A stretch of DNA of 64,000 nt from Cladorrhinum sp. PSN259 (lineage: Eukaryota; Ascomycota; Sordariomycetes; Sordariales; Podosporaceae): the NCBI GenBank assembly GCA_033725935.1, contig MU867076.1, forward strand, positions 496,001 through 560,000, given 5' to 3'. The stretch's first letter is position 1. Each line of letters begins with the position of its first letter. The notes beneath the pieces are model-generated. The model made no database searches. It was not told the DNA's origin and was given only the letters and a program-made list of their open reading frames with translations. A program made the position numbers and the translations under genes. Of the stretch, positions 1 through 12,992 are shown piece by piece.

Positions 1-3000
1 GAGATCCCTGCACATAGAAAATTAAACGGGCCTCGGGAAATTTTGTGTTTTTTGTGACTGATAATGGAACGTGGAAGGGGGCAAGTCCACCGGATTGCTG
101 GGATTGATGACGAAGGCGAGTTTCATGTGTGTGTGGAGTTTTTTTTTTTGAGGGTTGAAAAGTTGGTGAACAGGATAGGATGGTTGGGAATGACGATACG
201 GTTGATCTTGTTGATCAGATCATGGATATTTTTATATATATATATATTTTTTTTGGAACACAAGTTAGATACAAAGGTTTTTTTTTTTTTAGGAAAGTAA
301 TGATGAGTGAGCAAATCACAGTGTAGAATCCCGGAGATATCCTTGTTATTATCGTCGGAGTTTTTTGCCATTTTCGGGGTTATGACAAACAACTTGAGCA
401 AGGATTTTTGATTCTGTCTGGTTTTTTGAACACCAAGGGTTTCTCAAATTTGAAAAGTCAGGGTTGTATTCCGAGGTTTTCCGAGTCTACTAGAAACCGG
501 GACTGCCTCCTCGGTGTATCTCTCCGGCAAGTACGCAAAAACTCACCTTTTGCAAAAGCTCAAGTCCCGATTTAGTGTACATGCAGACTGTACATGTTAT
601 CAATGATGCTTATATTCACTGTCAGCAAGATCACTAGTAGCTAAAATCCGGAAATCTGGTAGACTACTCGCGACCCGCAATTCGTTGAAGATCGTTATCT
701 ATGATACAATCAATCAGAACGGACGTAATGAATCCTGGCGTTAGAATAAACTCAATCTTACTCGCGGAAATGATAAGGAAGGAATGAAAGGAAGGAAGGA
801 AGGTGACATTATCCCACAAACGCAGACGCACGTAAGACGGGAATGATCATCTTTAGGAAAGAAAGAAAGAAGCATGAACTTTTGCGGTTTCTCTCGGGCG
901 CACATAATCAATAATCAGAATTACGACAGTGATTTTTATCGGCAGCCACTGCCGAGACTGGCAATCTCATCAATGCGGGTTATACATGCACGTATATGTT
1001 GATACGGGTGGATGGTGTGTAAGAAACTTCGGGGCGTTAGACTAAGCGGATGATTCAAATAGACAAGGTTGTTGTATATGTGGCCTGTATGGATGGTAAG
1101 CCACATGGTGTACGCACATATAAAAGAGGGTAGGATATATATGCCGGGTTCGGCATATTACTGTGATTGGAGATTTACGACCCGCTGATGGAAGATTTTG
1201 ATCATATGGGACATTTCCGGTTTTGGCGATATTGCCTTTTCATTTGCTAACTGACAAAAAGGGGATTACAATGGACGATACTCGGATCTGACCCGAGTGC
1301 GCTGTCAGATTATCTTGTGACTCATCATGGTTTCCTTCGTTTTGACTACTGATCCATTTCCCGACAAGTGATGAATTGAAATCTCTCATCGCCATCACGG
1401 TTGCCGTCGTCGCCGTCAGCTGCTCGGCCCGAGTCATTCAGTGCCACCACGCTTTGAGTCCCCAACTTCCGGGTTTACTCCACCACGTCTGGTCTAGTGG
1501 ACATGGATGTTCAAGGGAAGCGATGGCGATTTTTTTCTTTCTGGTCTCTTTTTTTTTTTTTTTTTTCGGACATCGCACCCCTGTTTCTTTTGCGGCCGCA
1601 TTTTCAATGCTCCAATCCTTGGGGACAAACTCTCCATTTCCGGATGCTACGGTAATGTAGTAGTAGTCCAACTCTAGTCGGTGACTAACATTAAATCCCG
1701 GTAAATCTTTGTTTTTCGAATCCTTGGTCAAAAACAAAATTTGTTAACGAAAAAGAGGTCTCCATCTTGCTCAGCTGACAAGAGCAACTTAGTGGCAGCT
1801 TTTGAACGGGTGGCGTCAGGAATAAAAGCAACGACTGGTTGGGCCGATACGACTTGCCTCGCCCGGACAAGGACACTGCATGATGTGTAAGGTATGATGG
1901 CTCGCTCTTTCTCCGACGGACTAAAATGTAGTTCCAAGTGTGTTGGCACTAAAAGCAACCTGGATAGTCTCGTGGATCAGCGGGACTGCGTGACTGGGGT
2001 AGTGTCAGCTCATGTGTCTGGGCACCAAGCCCAGGTCGGTGTGTTCTGTGGTGTCTGGGCCTCCCGCTTCGTGCGTATGTACCTTGGTACCCTCCCTCCC
2101 TGAGCGACGACTGGACTCCCTTGTTGTAACCCCCCTGCAACGCTGCACAACCACACGATTGGTCAACTCATCATAATTGGGCGACAACAAGAACCTGGAA
2201 CGTCCAAAGTCCGTTTCTTACTATCGCGGGAATTCTTGGCTGCATGCGCGCGAAAAGGCATCGATAGCGAACTGGACCGTCACAGCCAGCCTCTTTCTTC
2301 TCTATTCCGTCCCCTCCGCCTCCATTGTATCGCCCAGGAGCTGAAAACATGCTGCAGACAGCCAGACACTCACCCGGCCGCGTGTGGGTGCATCGGGCGC
2401 AATTCCATAGTCGCACTCAATGCTATCAGTCGCATCGCATCGCTTCACTCGCCCGTCACATCATAGCCTGAACCTATAGCACCAGACAGGTTATGCATAC
2501 AATAGTCCGAAATAGTAGTCCGCGATATGCCGCAACGCACGTACGTACCGAGCAGAGCACTGGCAGGGGTAACTAATAGCCGAGGAAAAATAAATGTAGG
2601 TATGGGGTGAAACATTGATCAGCAGCTCTTGTTGTTTCGGATGAGTTGTATCTTTGTATCTTGTGGAAATGGAAAATGCGCCAAAATGAATGAAATGGAA
2701 TGAATGATTAATGAAAACATTTATTTCTCCGCTGGCGACTTGATTCTAGATCGGGAGGTTTCTGATCCTAGGCGCACTAAAAATCCAAGCCTGAAAGTGG
2801 ATCCATTCTCGGATCCGGCAGTGACCAAGGACCGCACTTTTGCGAGTTTTCTTTTTTCAGAAAGTGCGTATAAAAAAGTCGCTGCAGCAGCAGAAATGTG
2901 TTTTTTGGTTTCCCGAGCAATGGGTCCGAGGCGAGGTGATGTGGTGGGTGATGAATGTGTCAAATAGCCGCCACCACCATCACCGCCATCATTTCCACAA

Positions 3001-4153
3001 GACGTGCAAATCAAAAAGGCCAAAAGATCAAGTATGATACGGATAATTCTATTTGCTTCCAAGGTTGCACCAATGCGAGGGCCACGGTGGCTATCGGTTC
3101 CAACAAATCTCGAGGTGTTTAACACAGGCTTTGGCGCTAATCTTATTGCGCTGCCATAATCCCTGTCGCGCTCCCTCGTTTCCTCCGATCCAAGCCCCAT
3201 TTCTTGTGTCGCTAGTTTTACGCCAACAACTCAGATCGAGTTAGCTGTGCCATTTTATGCTGCTATGCCTCATGTCACAGTGCCCATAGTACAGTGTGAT
3301 GCGTACCCCGGCATCTAATAATAAGCAAATTCTAATCGTTTCGCCATCCCCCCCGTAACCACCCCCGTTACCGTTACCCATACCTACCGAGTACATACAC
3401 ACTACGGCCCCTGCTGTTCCCAATCCCAATTGACTTTACACTCCTTTTCCCGCTCTCTTTCCTTTTACAACCACCTTCGACTACACCACTACAGCAAAAC
3501 ATCACGAACTGGTTGTATTTTCATATATAGAACCAAAGGTACGTTTTCTTTTATTTTATTTTATTTGTCACACCACCCCTTCAACATCACGATTGTCGGC
3601 GAACAATGGGCGATCGGGCGCTCGGGTATCGGGTGATGCGTGCTTGTGTCGATATCTCGGGTCGCCATTGCATCGCGTGTCTCTCATTCCGTGTTTTGAG
3701 CGATCGTCCTTTCCCGACCCACAAAGCTCTGTTCCCTCTTTCCGCCATCCCTTTGCCAATTTCAGATCCCCTTCCTGCCTCGAAAATCATATTCCCAGTT
3801 TCATTTTCTTTTCAATTTCACTCTCGCTGGGAAATTTGCTGCAGTCGCACCTCCCAATCCAACTCGTACATTGCATGCAAGATCATGCATGAGCAAGCAT
3901 ACTTTTCATCATAACCACTCAGCGTCATCCACATCAACTTCTCCCCATCTAGTGATGCAATTTGGTCACATCAATTGGTAAACGTGGAAATCTAATGCAG
4001 TTCCACAGACAAAACCCGACGGTACCGGAACTTGGCGTTGCCATTTGTATCTCAACCTCCATTTAGGACAGATTAATCAAATCCGTCTTGATTCGTACGA
4101 CCTGTCTGCCCGTGTGTGGCGACGGAAGAAGAAAATTGCGGCAGATAATCGCA
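1..4153. other. Gene-free stretch, left end
   Basis: I see no convincing gene here. Long T tracts (for example near 140, 270 and 1550), a GGAA-rich run near 778-806 and a GAAA run near 858-871 dominate the left part. A TATAAAAG-like box lies near 1118, but no ATG-initiated reading frame of quality follows it. The last several hundred bases are CT-rich and probably form the promoter and leader of the gene starting at 4154. Open frames on both strands are short, poor in fungal codon bias and overlapping. Confidence 0.6.
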
Positions 4154-7100
4154 ATGGCCTCACCACAGCCATCATCATCATCATTGCCAGCATCAAGGCC
4201 ACTAGCACCGGCACCAGATGCTCCATCAAAAGCAGATGGCCTAGACCCAAGGTATGTCGAGCTCGCGGCATTGAAGCGAAAGCATGAGGGCGAGAAGCGG
4301 GAGCATCTGGAGAGGTACGAGGCGAAGAGGCGTGAGGTCGAGGATGAATTTCAAAAGGAGGCCCTCAAGTACACAATGCTGGATGGAGCACCTGAACTTC
4401 ATGAGCAGCTTAAAAAGCTTTTGCGCGAGAACTTCAGCAACAAAATGCGGGACCTAGAGGTGGACTATGAGAAAGAGAAGACGGTGATCAAAAAGTGCCA
4501 CGATGCAGCAGAACTCAAAATGTGGGAGAGTATTCTCAATTTGGATACAACAGCGAAAGTGAGTATTTGGTTATTTTGGGGGCAATTTGGGGGATATTTG
4601 GTATACTTACTCACTTAACGCCACAGGGTTTGAATGTCAGCGACACACCATCATCTACTGCAACGCCAAAAGGCACACCAGCGCAGCGGACGCCGCTGCC
4701 TAATGGGGGCGCTTCGAAGGAGGCCGCAAAGGTGTCTGCGAGCTCTGGCCCACGAAGAGTAGCAGGATCTGCTGAGCCCTCGGCGCGGGTCCCGGTGCCT
4801 CTGGCTTCACGCGTGCCATCGACAGGACCACTTCCGTACTCACCTGACCCTCGACATGCTGTCCCATTGCAGCCAACTCGACTTTCGCAACCACCAACCA
4901 ATGGAGACCGACTGGTATCGCAAAACACCCCGCCGCCTTCAAGCTACTACCCACATTTGGCTGCACCGCGACCACCTCCCCTTCATTCCGACTACGCCAG
5001 GCACACCCCGCCACCGCAGATTCCCCAAACCTATGCTCGTCAGTACCCGCCGGCGCAGCAATTTCCGACCTTGATGAGCCAGGCACCACCTTCGTCAACC
5101 GGCGATCGCGATCTGAGGGTACCATCGTCGATGGCATGGCCGCACCCTCCAGCTAGTCACCACACCGCATCACACCCTGGCCACGCTCATCCACTCGCAC
5201 CGCCGACGCTTCCTCCTATGATGTTGAGCAGAACCCCCCCTCAGCCGCAAGCCCCACCGCATCCTCAATATCAGCAGTCGCAGGCACTTCATCAACAGCA
5301 GCCATTGCAGCCTCAACCAGCGCCGCAGCAGCGACATCCACTTCCCGGACTTGAGCAGCGTAGAGAACTTCCCCCGATCCTGGCAGCGCCGAGCGGCACC
5401 ATGCCCATTCAATTGGACGAGAGTGTAGGTCGCTTGTTTTCTGCCCAAAGCCAAGGTGATGCTAATAAGCGAGGAAATCAGGCCAAGCGAAAAGCCGAGA
5501 GTTTGGCCGTGTCTTCCGAGGCGGCTGCCAAGCGCTCCAAGCAGTCACATAATGTCGGCAGTTCGGAAGGCAATGTTCAGCAACCCGCTAGGACGGTGAC
5601 ATTTGATGAAATTTACGCGGATGGGAACGCAGAGCATCAGCACATGATTATCCAATTCCCGGAGGGTGGACCGTTTTATATCCTTAGATGCGACGAGCAC
5701 GGAGTCCACTTTGGAGAGCATCCTTTGCGTGGGGCTGCAAAGCATCTTGCCAGCGCTCAGCATGGCAAGATGTCGAAAGAACACAGCAAGGCCGTGGAGA
5801 CTCTTGGACATCGGGTTCTCGGCTGCACGACTGAATTGATGGAGAAGAACAATGCCAAGGTGATGAAGTCCTTTACAAATGGGTACAAGCCTTTCAACGC
5901 GAATCAGCTCAGCAAGACAAAGCGAGCGCTCAAGGGATACCCCAATCTTGATAAGCCAGCAACTCCTGCTGCCAGCCCTTCTGGCACACCCGTGCGACAG
6001 CGCAAGCCTCCTGCCAACATCATCTGGAATCCAACCATCCCCGGGCTTTATGTAGGATTCAGCACTGTGGATCAGAAACACTACCCAGTGATCATGCTCC
6101 CATGGAACGAGCCCACTCTGGAGTCAGCGGGCATTGGCGCGACTATGGCTGACGTTGGCTTACTGAGTCAGCCGGAGAAGCTGCCCAAGTGCTATGTTTA
6201 CAGCTATGAAGGAGACCAGGTCACGGGCGTTTCAGGTTGGGCTGAGGGCTACGAGGATGCTGGCCCGCTTTCAAAGAGACGAGAATTCGCTGCGCTTTAC
6301 GTTGACGGCGCTGAACCCAACAGGTGGCAGATTGGCTGGATCCAGGCGAAGAATCTCTTACCGTTTGAACTCGAGAGACCACAGCCGGAGGATTTGCCAT
6401 TTTTCACCGAAGCGCGCGAGTATTACGCGCGCTCGATCCGCAACTTTGATAGCTATGAGGCACTGCGGCGCGAAATGTTTTCCCAGAAACAAACGACCAT
6501 ACTGCAGCAAGCCGCGGCATCATCGGCAACCACCCCGAACGGAAGCCGACCGGCGGAGTCTACACCTCGCCACCCTCTTCCATCTCATCCCCGTTATGAA
6601 GATTTAGAGATGGTCGATGCAGGTGCCTCAGAGGCCGAATCGGACCGAGCATCGACCACCAAGTCTTCCCCGCACTCTGACGAAGACGTCGAGATGACCA
6701 ATACCGATAGTAGAAGGACAAGCGTGTCAAATCGTGACGAAACCAAAGAGACTTCCACGACTCCCGGTCCTCTGGCGCAGGCAATTGCTGCCCAAGCCTT
6801 AAGCTTGCAAGCCCCTGCCAGAAGTTCGGGGTTCACTGCGATCAACTCACGAAGCACGGCATCCAGTGTAGAGCCGGCATCACGACAGGGCTCGGTGGAG
6901 CGCAAACGTGTAGAAAAGATCTACGCCTCGAGCAGGCGCCGAGAACAGGGACCTCTGGCGTCATCGGCCGTTGCATCAGAGAAGACGAAGGATGACATGT
7001 TGTCACCACACACGGCATCTCCATCACCCGCTCCTGCCACTCTTGTTAGGAAGCCCAGTCCTGCCAGTCTTCAGAACATTCTCCAGGAGTCCCCAAATGA

Positions 7101-8061
7101 CCAGGCTCGGGAGGTTCCCTCGGTTGAATCAGAGGACGGGAACGCCGATGCGCCATCATCAACAAGTGCATCAGTAACCCCAATTATCGCACCCAAGCCG
7201 ACGAGCTCCATCAGCGTCACCACAGGTTTGGGGATTTCCAACGCTCTGAGAGTTGAGCGTGCCGAGTCTGCTCCAGCTCAACCCAACACAGCATCGGCTG
7301 AGGAGCAGGAACAGCCTAGAAGAACTTCGCTTACGCCTGCTTCTGCTTCGACCCCGTCGACCCCAGCACTCGGGGTTAATGGCCTTGGATTGCGTCCACT
7401 GCCATCCGTTCAGCCCCTTCCTTCGCAGTATCCCACCCCTCTCCCGTCAGCAACCGAATCGACCCAGAGCCGAACGCCGCTACCGCCCATGTCGTTTTCC
7501 CGTCCCGCCGAGATGACCCCTGCTGCTAGTCCCCTGGATACACCGACCGCGAGCGCTCTGAATAGCAGATCAAATTCTCCTGCTATTGGGTCATTTGTCT
7601 CGACCAAGTCTGAGTCGACCCCGTTGTCCAACAGCCAAACTCCGGTTCCTGGTTCGGCAGAACAGGAGGTTTTTGAGATTGGTTTGCTTCGCGTGGGTGA
7701 GAATGAGGTGTACAATGCAGCATCTACCGGAGGCGCTGCTTTCCGGCTGACTGAGGATTCGAAGACTGGAGTGTTCAAGGTTGCGGAGGGATCGCCTGAG
7801 GCCGTTGCCTCGTTGGAGATTGACCCCCAGAAAGTCAAGATGGCCATTAGGGTGCCGGGCACGAGCGGGGTGAGCTGTTTGGTCAAGGTTGTTTTTGTGA
7901 AGACGTCTGAGGATGATGGAGAAGAGGGAAAAAAGATGGAGCTCGTGTTTGAGACTATGACTGCTTCGAAGCGGGGCCCGACGACGGGCAAGGTGCTGGC
8001 TGCGAGGTTTTGCCGGAGGTTGAAGGCTTGGAATAAGGATGTGGAGTGTCCTATTGCCTGA
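4154..8061 (+). CDS. Large conserved fungal protein of unknown function (coiled coil, Pro/Gln-rich linker, Cys/His-rich domain)
   Basis: I do not recognise this gene by name. Two exons, 4154-4558 and 4627-8061, join in phase 0 over a 68-bp GT-AG intron and give about 1279 residues. Residues 30-135 are a charged, heptad-like helix, probably a coiled coil. Residues 140-440 are Pro/Gln/Ser-rich and disordered. Around 455-580 lies a well-structured block with many Cys and His (LRCDEHG, GEHPL, AAKHL, AQHG, LGHRVLGC), which looks like a degenerate zinc-binding fold. Around 600-760 is a Trp/Tyr-rich globular block (WNPT, YVGF, MLPWNEP, WQIGWIQAK). A Ser/Pro/Thr-rich tail follows, and a compact last 130 residues end in CPIA. 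The ATG at 4154 precedes the first plausible coding sequence. A nuclear or chromatin role is possible, but this is only inference. Confidence 0.8.
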
Positions 8062-9549
8062 TTTATATCTGTGCGCAAGGTCCTTTGCAGCCATCATCTT
8101 GTTTCTTTCTTACAAGGTGTGAAATCGGGAACGGGTTCTCGTTTATTTCTTTTCACTATTTGTCGGTTTATGGCTCTCCTTTTTCTTTTCATACTTTTTA
8201 CTGGAATTGGTTCGGGCCGGAGTTGGAAGTGTTTGTATTCTTTTTTTTTTTTTTTTTTTCATTTAAAAAGAGTGGTGGAGGGTGGGGAGATATCCGCACA
8301 GGAAGAGAAGATTCCAAAAGACTTTTCATTTGTCTTTACTTAACATTACATAGTATTAATGCTGTAGATATTCAACTGACCTTAGGGCAAAAAGGAGAAG
8401 AGCGAAAAGTGAGCTTTGTTGTTATTTCTTGTTCTTGTTTCCTTTATGCCAGTGTTGTTTTTTGCTAGTTCTATCAGTACAAGAATTGACTGTGAATGTC
8501 AGATATTAGGTATATTTGGCCGTTGAAGCCACAGAAACTATATCAACTGGATGGTGGCTGTGTTTGGGAGACTGTATGTGTGAGGTCATCATAAGCATTT
8601 GTCGACTCAGTCGGACACATGAAGGCTCCGGCTCCTTCGGGGAATAATACAAATCTTTTGCATGTGATTCAGCATGTGGGACGCGGGGTCACAAGCCCAA
8701 CGCACTGGGTTTGGCCTTGTGTGGGGAACCCTCGTCAGCACTCTGCAGCAGTAACCCCCGCCTTGGCAAACATTCTTGGGCACTTTTTCCAGGCAGGTTA
8801 CCATTGGCCATCTGTCAGTCAGACAGGTTGTTTGTTCCAAACGCGGCGGCGGTAGGATTTCTTCTTCTTTGCGAAAACCAAAACTCTTTTCCGGAATGTT
8901 TACTACCAACTCAAAGGACGCGACACCTTCTACCTCACAACTCTATTGAAGAAAGTTGCATGTCCAAGAGGGACAAGAAGTCTGAGCCCCCTGGCCAGCC
9001 TATGACGTTGAAGACAATATCGGTAGCCATTCCAGGCACAGTTTGGAACTGCCGAACCCCGGGGAAAGCTTCTTTTGATGGCTGCATTTGTGAGTATTTT
9101 TGTTTTTACTTTGCTTCCCTTTCCTTGTCTACGCGCATTTGGCTGCATGATTGCGCCTACATTTCCTCTCTTCTTCTCCCACGGTTGACCATCGGAGCCT
9201 TTTTTGCTTTTGGCCGGGCAGTCGTCAGCCAGAAAGTGTGCTTGGCATCCATTGGCCGGGAGGACTGGACTCTGGCGCATGTCAGATCCAAACAGGCGCT
9301 CCAGAAATGCCCTGACGAGTCAAACCGCCAAAATCAATCCAATACGTCAGCGTCCCATCCCAGCACCATAATAATCAAGCTCCTCACGCACACACATACA
9401 CACAACCATGCCGCGCGGCGCTGGCTTCTTCCATCGGAACCGGCCGTGACATTGGGATGATTTGATTCATTGAAACAAACAAAACAACGGCAGACAGGGA
9501 ATTAATTTGCTTCTTCTAAATAAATCAGGACCCCCCTTGGCTCTCGCAC
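8062..9549. other. Intergenic, 3' and 5' untranslated DNA
   Basis: The region holds the AT-rich 3' trailer of the upstream gene, including a T tract near 8240-8260, and the promoter of the peroxin gene. A long open frame on the plus strand (8711-9460) has only a TTG start and no domain-like sequence, so I treat it as noncoding. Confidence 0.6.
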
Positions 9550-11828
9550 ATGTCGGCCCCTCGCGCCCAGCGCAGCAGCGACACGCTGAACACCACGTCC
9601 TCCCAACAGCGCCCCTCTACCCCGTCGCGACCTTCCCACGATGGCGGCGGTACCGCGACTTCTGTTTTCTCCTCCGGCGCAGCTCCGAACCCTACTTACG
9701 CGACTTTCTCCCCCGCGACGCTGAGCTCGACGAATCCGACCACCACCGCTGCCAAGAGGAGGAGTACCATCCTCGTACATCAAAAGTCCCCTCTGCTTCT
9801 TGCTACCCCGCCGCAGATCACGCGTGCACTGGCTTATAGTCATCCGTTCCTATTGCCATTGAACAGACTAGTCGGTTTGTTGACATGGACGACGGGCGAT
9901 TCGTGGGAGAGCTTCCTGCTGGTGGCGGTATACTGGGCTGCCGTCCTGTATGGGGACATCTTGCTGCGCACGGCTGGACCTCTAATCCTGGTATTGTTCT
10001 TGATCATGGGCATGTACGGCCGGCGATTTAGTCCACTGAGCAGTAGTGGATGGAGCGAACCGGGTACTGGTACCGGAGGTGATGGGACGGCCGTGTCAAC
10101 CACAGACACAAAAGGGGTAAAGACTGGCAAGACTAAGAACTTGTCCGTAGATGGGATCCCCGAAGGAAAGGGTGGAAAGACCGAGAACGGAAATGTTGCA
10201 GCGGCCGGTGGCGGCGCCGGACACAAGCGGAACCAGGGATCGATTTCGGAGGCTACGGCCACGAGACACCAAAAGACTTTGGACGAGATTGTGGAGAATC
10301 TGAAGGAGTTCACGGCGAGGTGTAATATTTTGCTGGAACCTCTGTTGGAGCTTACGGATTTCTTGAGTACGCAGCAGACGCCCACGAGTGCCACTACACG
10401 GCCCGCTTTGACGACGCTTTTTGTGAGGATATTGTTGTGTACACCGTTTTGGTTCCTTCTCACACTTCCTCCCATGAGGATCATCACTACGCGCCGGGTC
10501 ATTCTTCTGTTTGGGACCATCATCTTGACCTGGCACGCAAGGGTTATCCGGGTGACAAGGGAGCTCCTCTGGCGCAGCGCGACTATTCGCAAGTTGGCTT
10601 CTCTTGTTACAGGTTTGCAGTTTGAGATTCCGGCGAAACAGGCGCCGGCGGATTCGGGTTCGGGCTCGGATGTGGCTATCAATGGAAACGGTGTCGCGAC
10701 GAAGGAGAGTTCTGCTTCCAACACGGGTTCTATGAAGGCCACCTCTAGAGGGCACGAGTCGGAACTTACCAAGGCTTTGAGGAGGGCAAGAGGTGGACAT
10801 GACACCGGAGTGAGGTTCACCTTTATTATTTACGAGAACCAGAGACGGTGGGTCGGGCTGGGATGGACTACGAGTCTATTTGCCTATGAACGGCCGGCGT
10901 GGACGGATGAACACAATAATGCTGTTCCAGAGAGAGATCAGTTTGAGCTACCCGAAGTGGAGGATGGGAGCAATATGCGGTGGAGGTGGGTTGAGGGTAG
11001 TCGGTGGAAGGTTGACGGTGTTCCGGACGAGGCCGTGATGACGGAGGTTAGGGATGGGAAGGAGGAGTGGGATTACGATGGTCCCGGGGGAAAGCAAGGA
11101 TGGGTTTACTATGACAATAAAGTTTGTTCTTCCCGTTCCTCTAATGATGATTGGCTTGTGCTGACGGAGAATATCAGTGGCAACATGGTCGACGCGGTCA
11201 AGACGGTTGGGGACGATGGACCAGAAGGAGGAAATGGTACCGTGATGCCGAGCTGGTGGAAGCTGACATGGTCGATGATGAGATTGTGCAGACTCAACCT
11301 GCTTCTGAGGCTGGCATGATGTATGGGAAGTCTGGCGCTGGGGATGGCAACAACAGCAATAACGCGACGCCAAGAGCGGTCTCCCGAAGTGCGGCGGACT
11401 CGATCATGTCGCCTGCTTCTACTACTACTGACCTTATGACGCATGATATTTATTCCTCCAGTCCGAGGAGTAGTAGTTTGTCGTCGCCACTCATTATCAG
11501 CAAGACTAGAGGTGGGGATAAAGACAGAGAAGAGGAGCATGATTCTGCTTCGTTGTTATCTACTTCGAGTAGGTCTACCACAAACAAAGGGAAAAGTGGG
11601 ATAGGAAAATTGAGGAGGAGGGTGACGGATACTTCATCAATGAGAAGTGCTGGTAGTAGGAGGCCAAGTGCTAGCGGTAGTGGTGGGGCCACCGGAGGAA
11701 CCGGAGCACAAGAAGATGATGCGGCTATAATGTCTTTGGGGACTTCGACTAGACTGGCATTGCAGGATGCTGGAAAGGAGGGGAGTCAGTGGGGGGTTGG
11801 TGACGAGTTGAGGATGGGGTTGGAGTGA
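9550..11828 (+). CDS. Peroxin of the Pex23/Pex30 family with dysferlin (DysF) domain
   Basis: This is an ER/peroxisome membrane peroxin; in yeasts the family (Pex30-32, Pex23) shapes ER subdomains where peroxisomes form. Exons 9550-11121 and 11178-11828 join in phase 0 (56-bp intron) to give about 740 residues. The intron falls inside the DysF domain: YYDNK at the end of exon 1 joins WQHGRRGQDGWGRWTRRRKW at the start of exon 2, restoring the conserved DysFC block. Hydrophobic hairpins lie at about 107-157 and 290-335, as in the reticulon-like Pex24p domain (PF06398). DysFN begins near 421 (RFTFIIYENQRRWVG). The N-terminus (1-80) and the C-terminal 190 residues are Ser/Thr/Gly-rich and disordered. 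Without the splice the frame stops at 11319 and the domain is broken, so the intron is well supported. Confidence 0.92.
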
Positions 11829-12992
11829 TTTGGGGGCGGCGGATTTGGAACAGTGAATATTGATACCATTTTTTGCTCTTTTTACTTTCTTGACATTGTT
11901 GTTTTCTGGTTTATTATTCAGTTTTCTTTTTCTGTAGTATGATATAGACTTATGAATGTGGGAGAAGGGAAGGACGGAAAGGGAGGGGAGGGATGGAGGA
12001 GTTCTTGGGAGTATGCAGGGGAGTAATGTTGTGTTCCTCTTTAGTTGAAAGAATAAATATTGATTTATTTCATCATGGTTTATAATGTTTGGGTCCAAAT
12101 GTCGGACGCATCGTGCGTGCAGCCAGTGTATATTAGATGTTAGATGTGTGGAACATTATAGGTATGTATTTTACTGCCTTTTATATTTGTTATCGCTATC
12201 ACGAACCCTCATTCACTGATTGCTAACGAACCACTGGCAAAATGAAGCACTTCCCCGAAGAGATCCTCCTTAAGGTTGGCATCAGATCTCGATATACCAA
12301 ATTGGCCAAACGTCTATCCGTCGTTCATATATCGTATTGAATAATCCTGCACCTCAAGAAACGGTCGAAATCGGGACCGTGTATACTCCCAATAATTTCG
12401 ACATGGCCTGTCTTTTGCACTAATAAACCTCAAGCATACCATATCCACCACCGCGATCCGTTCCAACATCAGATCCATGGTCCCTTCCTGCCACCTTACC
12501 TGGTATCCATTGCAATTGCTCCAACATGTCCCCTCCCGTGCAAATGTGTCATTTCGATTCAGGGTAGTAATGTGCGAGGCTATTTGATCTTGGTCGATCG
12601 AGTCTTCCCGTCTGGAAATCCTCTTTTGATCTTCATGAATACACAGATGCTCGCTGACTTGAAACAGACACAGGGCCCCTCACCAATCCATCGTATGTTA
12701 ACCCGAGATTACTACATAGACTATGGTTCAGTCCCTATTATGCCCTGTATTCCATCACCCGCATAATCCGCATCACAACATGTCAGCCACAATTCACCTC
12801 AGTCTAGGTATTCATTTTTATAACTGCAAAACAAAAGTCACGATGCGCAAAAAACAAAATCTTGAAAAGGAAAAAGCAGAACAAAGTCATAACAAGCAAA
12901 AAAAAAAAAAACCAAAGCCAAACAAAACAGAACCAAGCTCTAACATGTAAAAACATTCAACACCAAAAACCTTCAACAGTATATATCAAAAA
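11829..12992. other. Intergenic with a possible F-box remnant
   Basis: The 3' trailer of the peroxin gene includes an AATAAA-type signal near 12051. A short degraded F-box-like sequence lies at about 12243-12431 and is listed separately. The A-rich stretch at 12840-12915 is low complexity and lies just downstream of the minus-strand gene that ends at 12993. Confidence 0.5.
12243..12431 (+). pseudogene. Possible degraded F-box protein fragment
   Basis: An ATG-initiated frame reads MKHFPEEILLKVG, which matches the start of an F-box (FPEEILLKI-type). It loses register within about 20 codons. Another frame then carries RRSYIVLNNPAPQE and ends with two stop codons after TPNNFDMACLLH. Such LNNP segments follow the F-box in some fungal F-box proteins. 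No single frame or credible intron joins the pieces, so I read it as a relic. It could equally be chance similarity; the F-box part is only about 12 residues. Confidence 0.25.

Noticed and set aside
1376..1660. Signal-peptide-like frame (MKSLIAITVAVVAVS)
   Set aside because: The first codon is TTG, not ATG; an upstream ATG in the neighbouring frame stops after two codons. It then runs into a poly-T tract.
2721..3200. 159-codon minus-strand frame
   Set aside because: No family-like sequence, no splice context, and codon use unlike the real genes in the window.
8711..9460. Open frame of 249 codons on the plus strand between two genes
   Set aside because: It starts only at TTG, has no domain-like sequence, contains many low-complexity runs (HTHTHTHN) and lies where the peroxin promoter should be.
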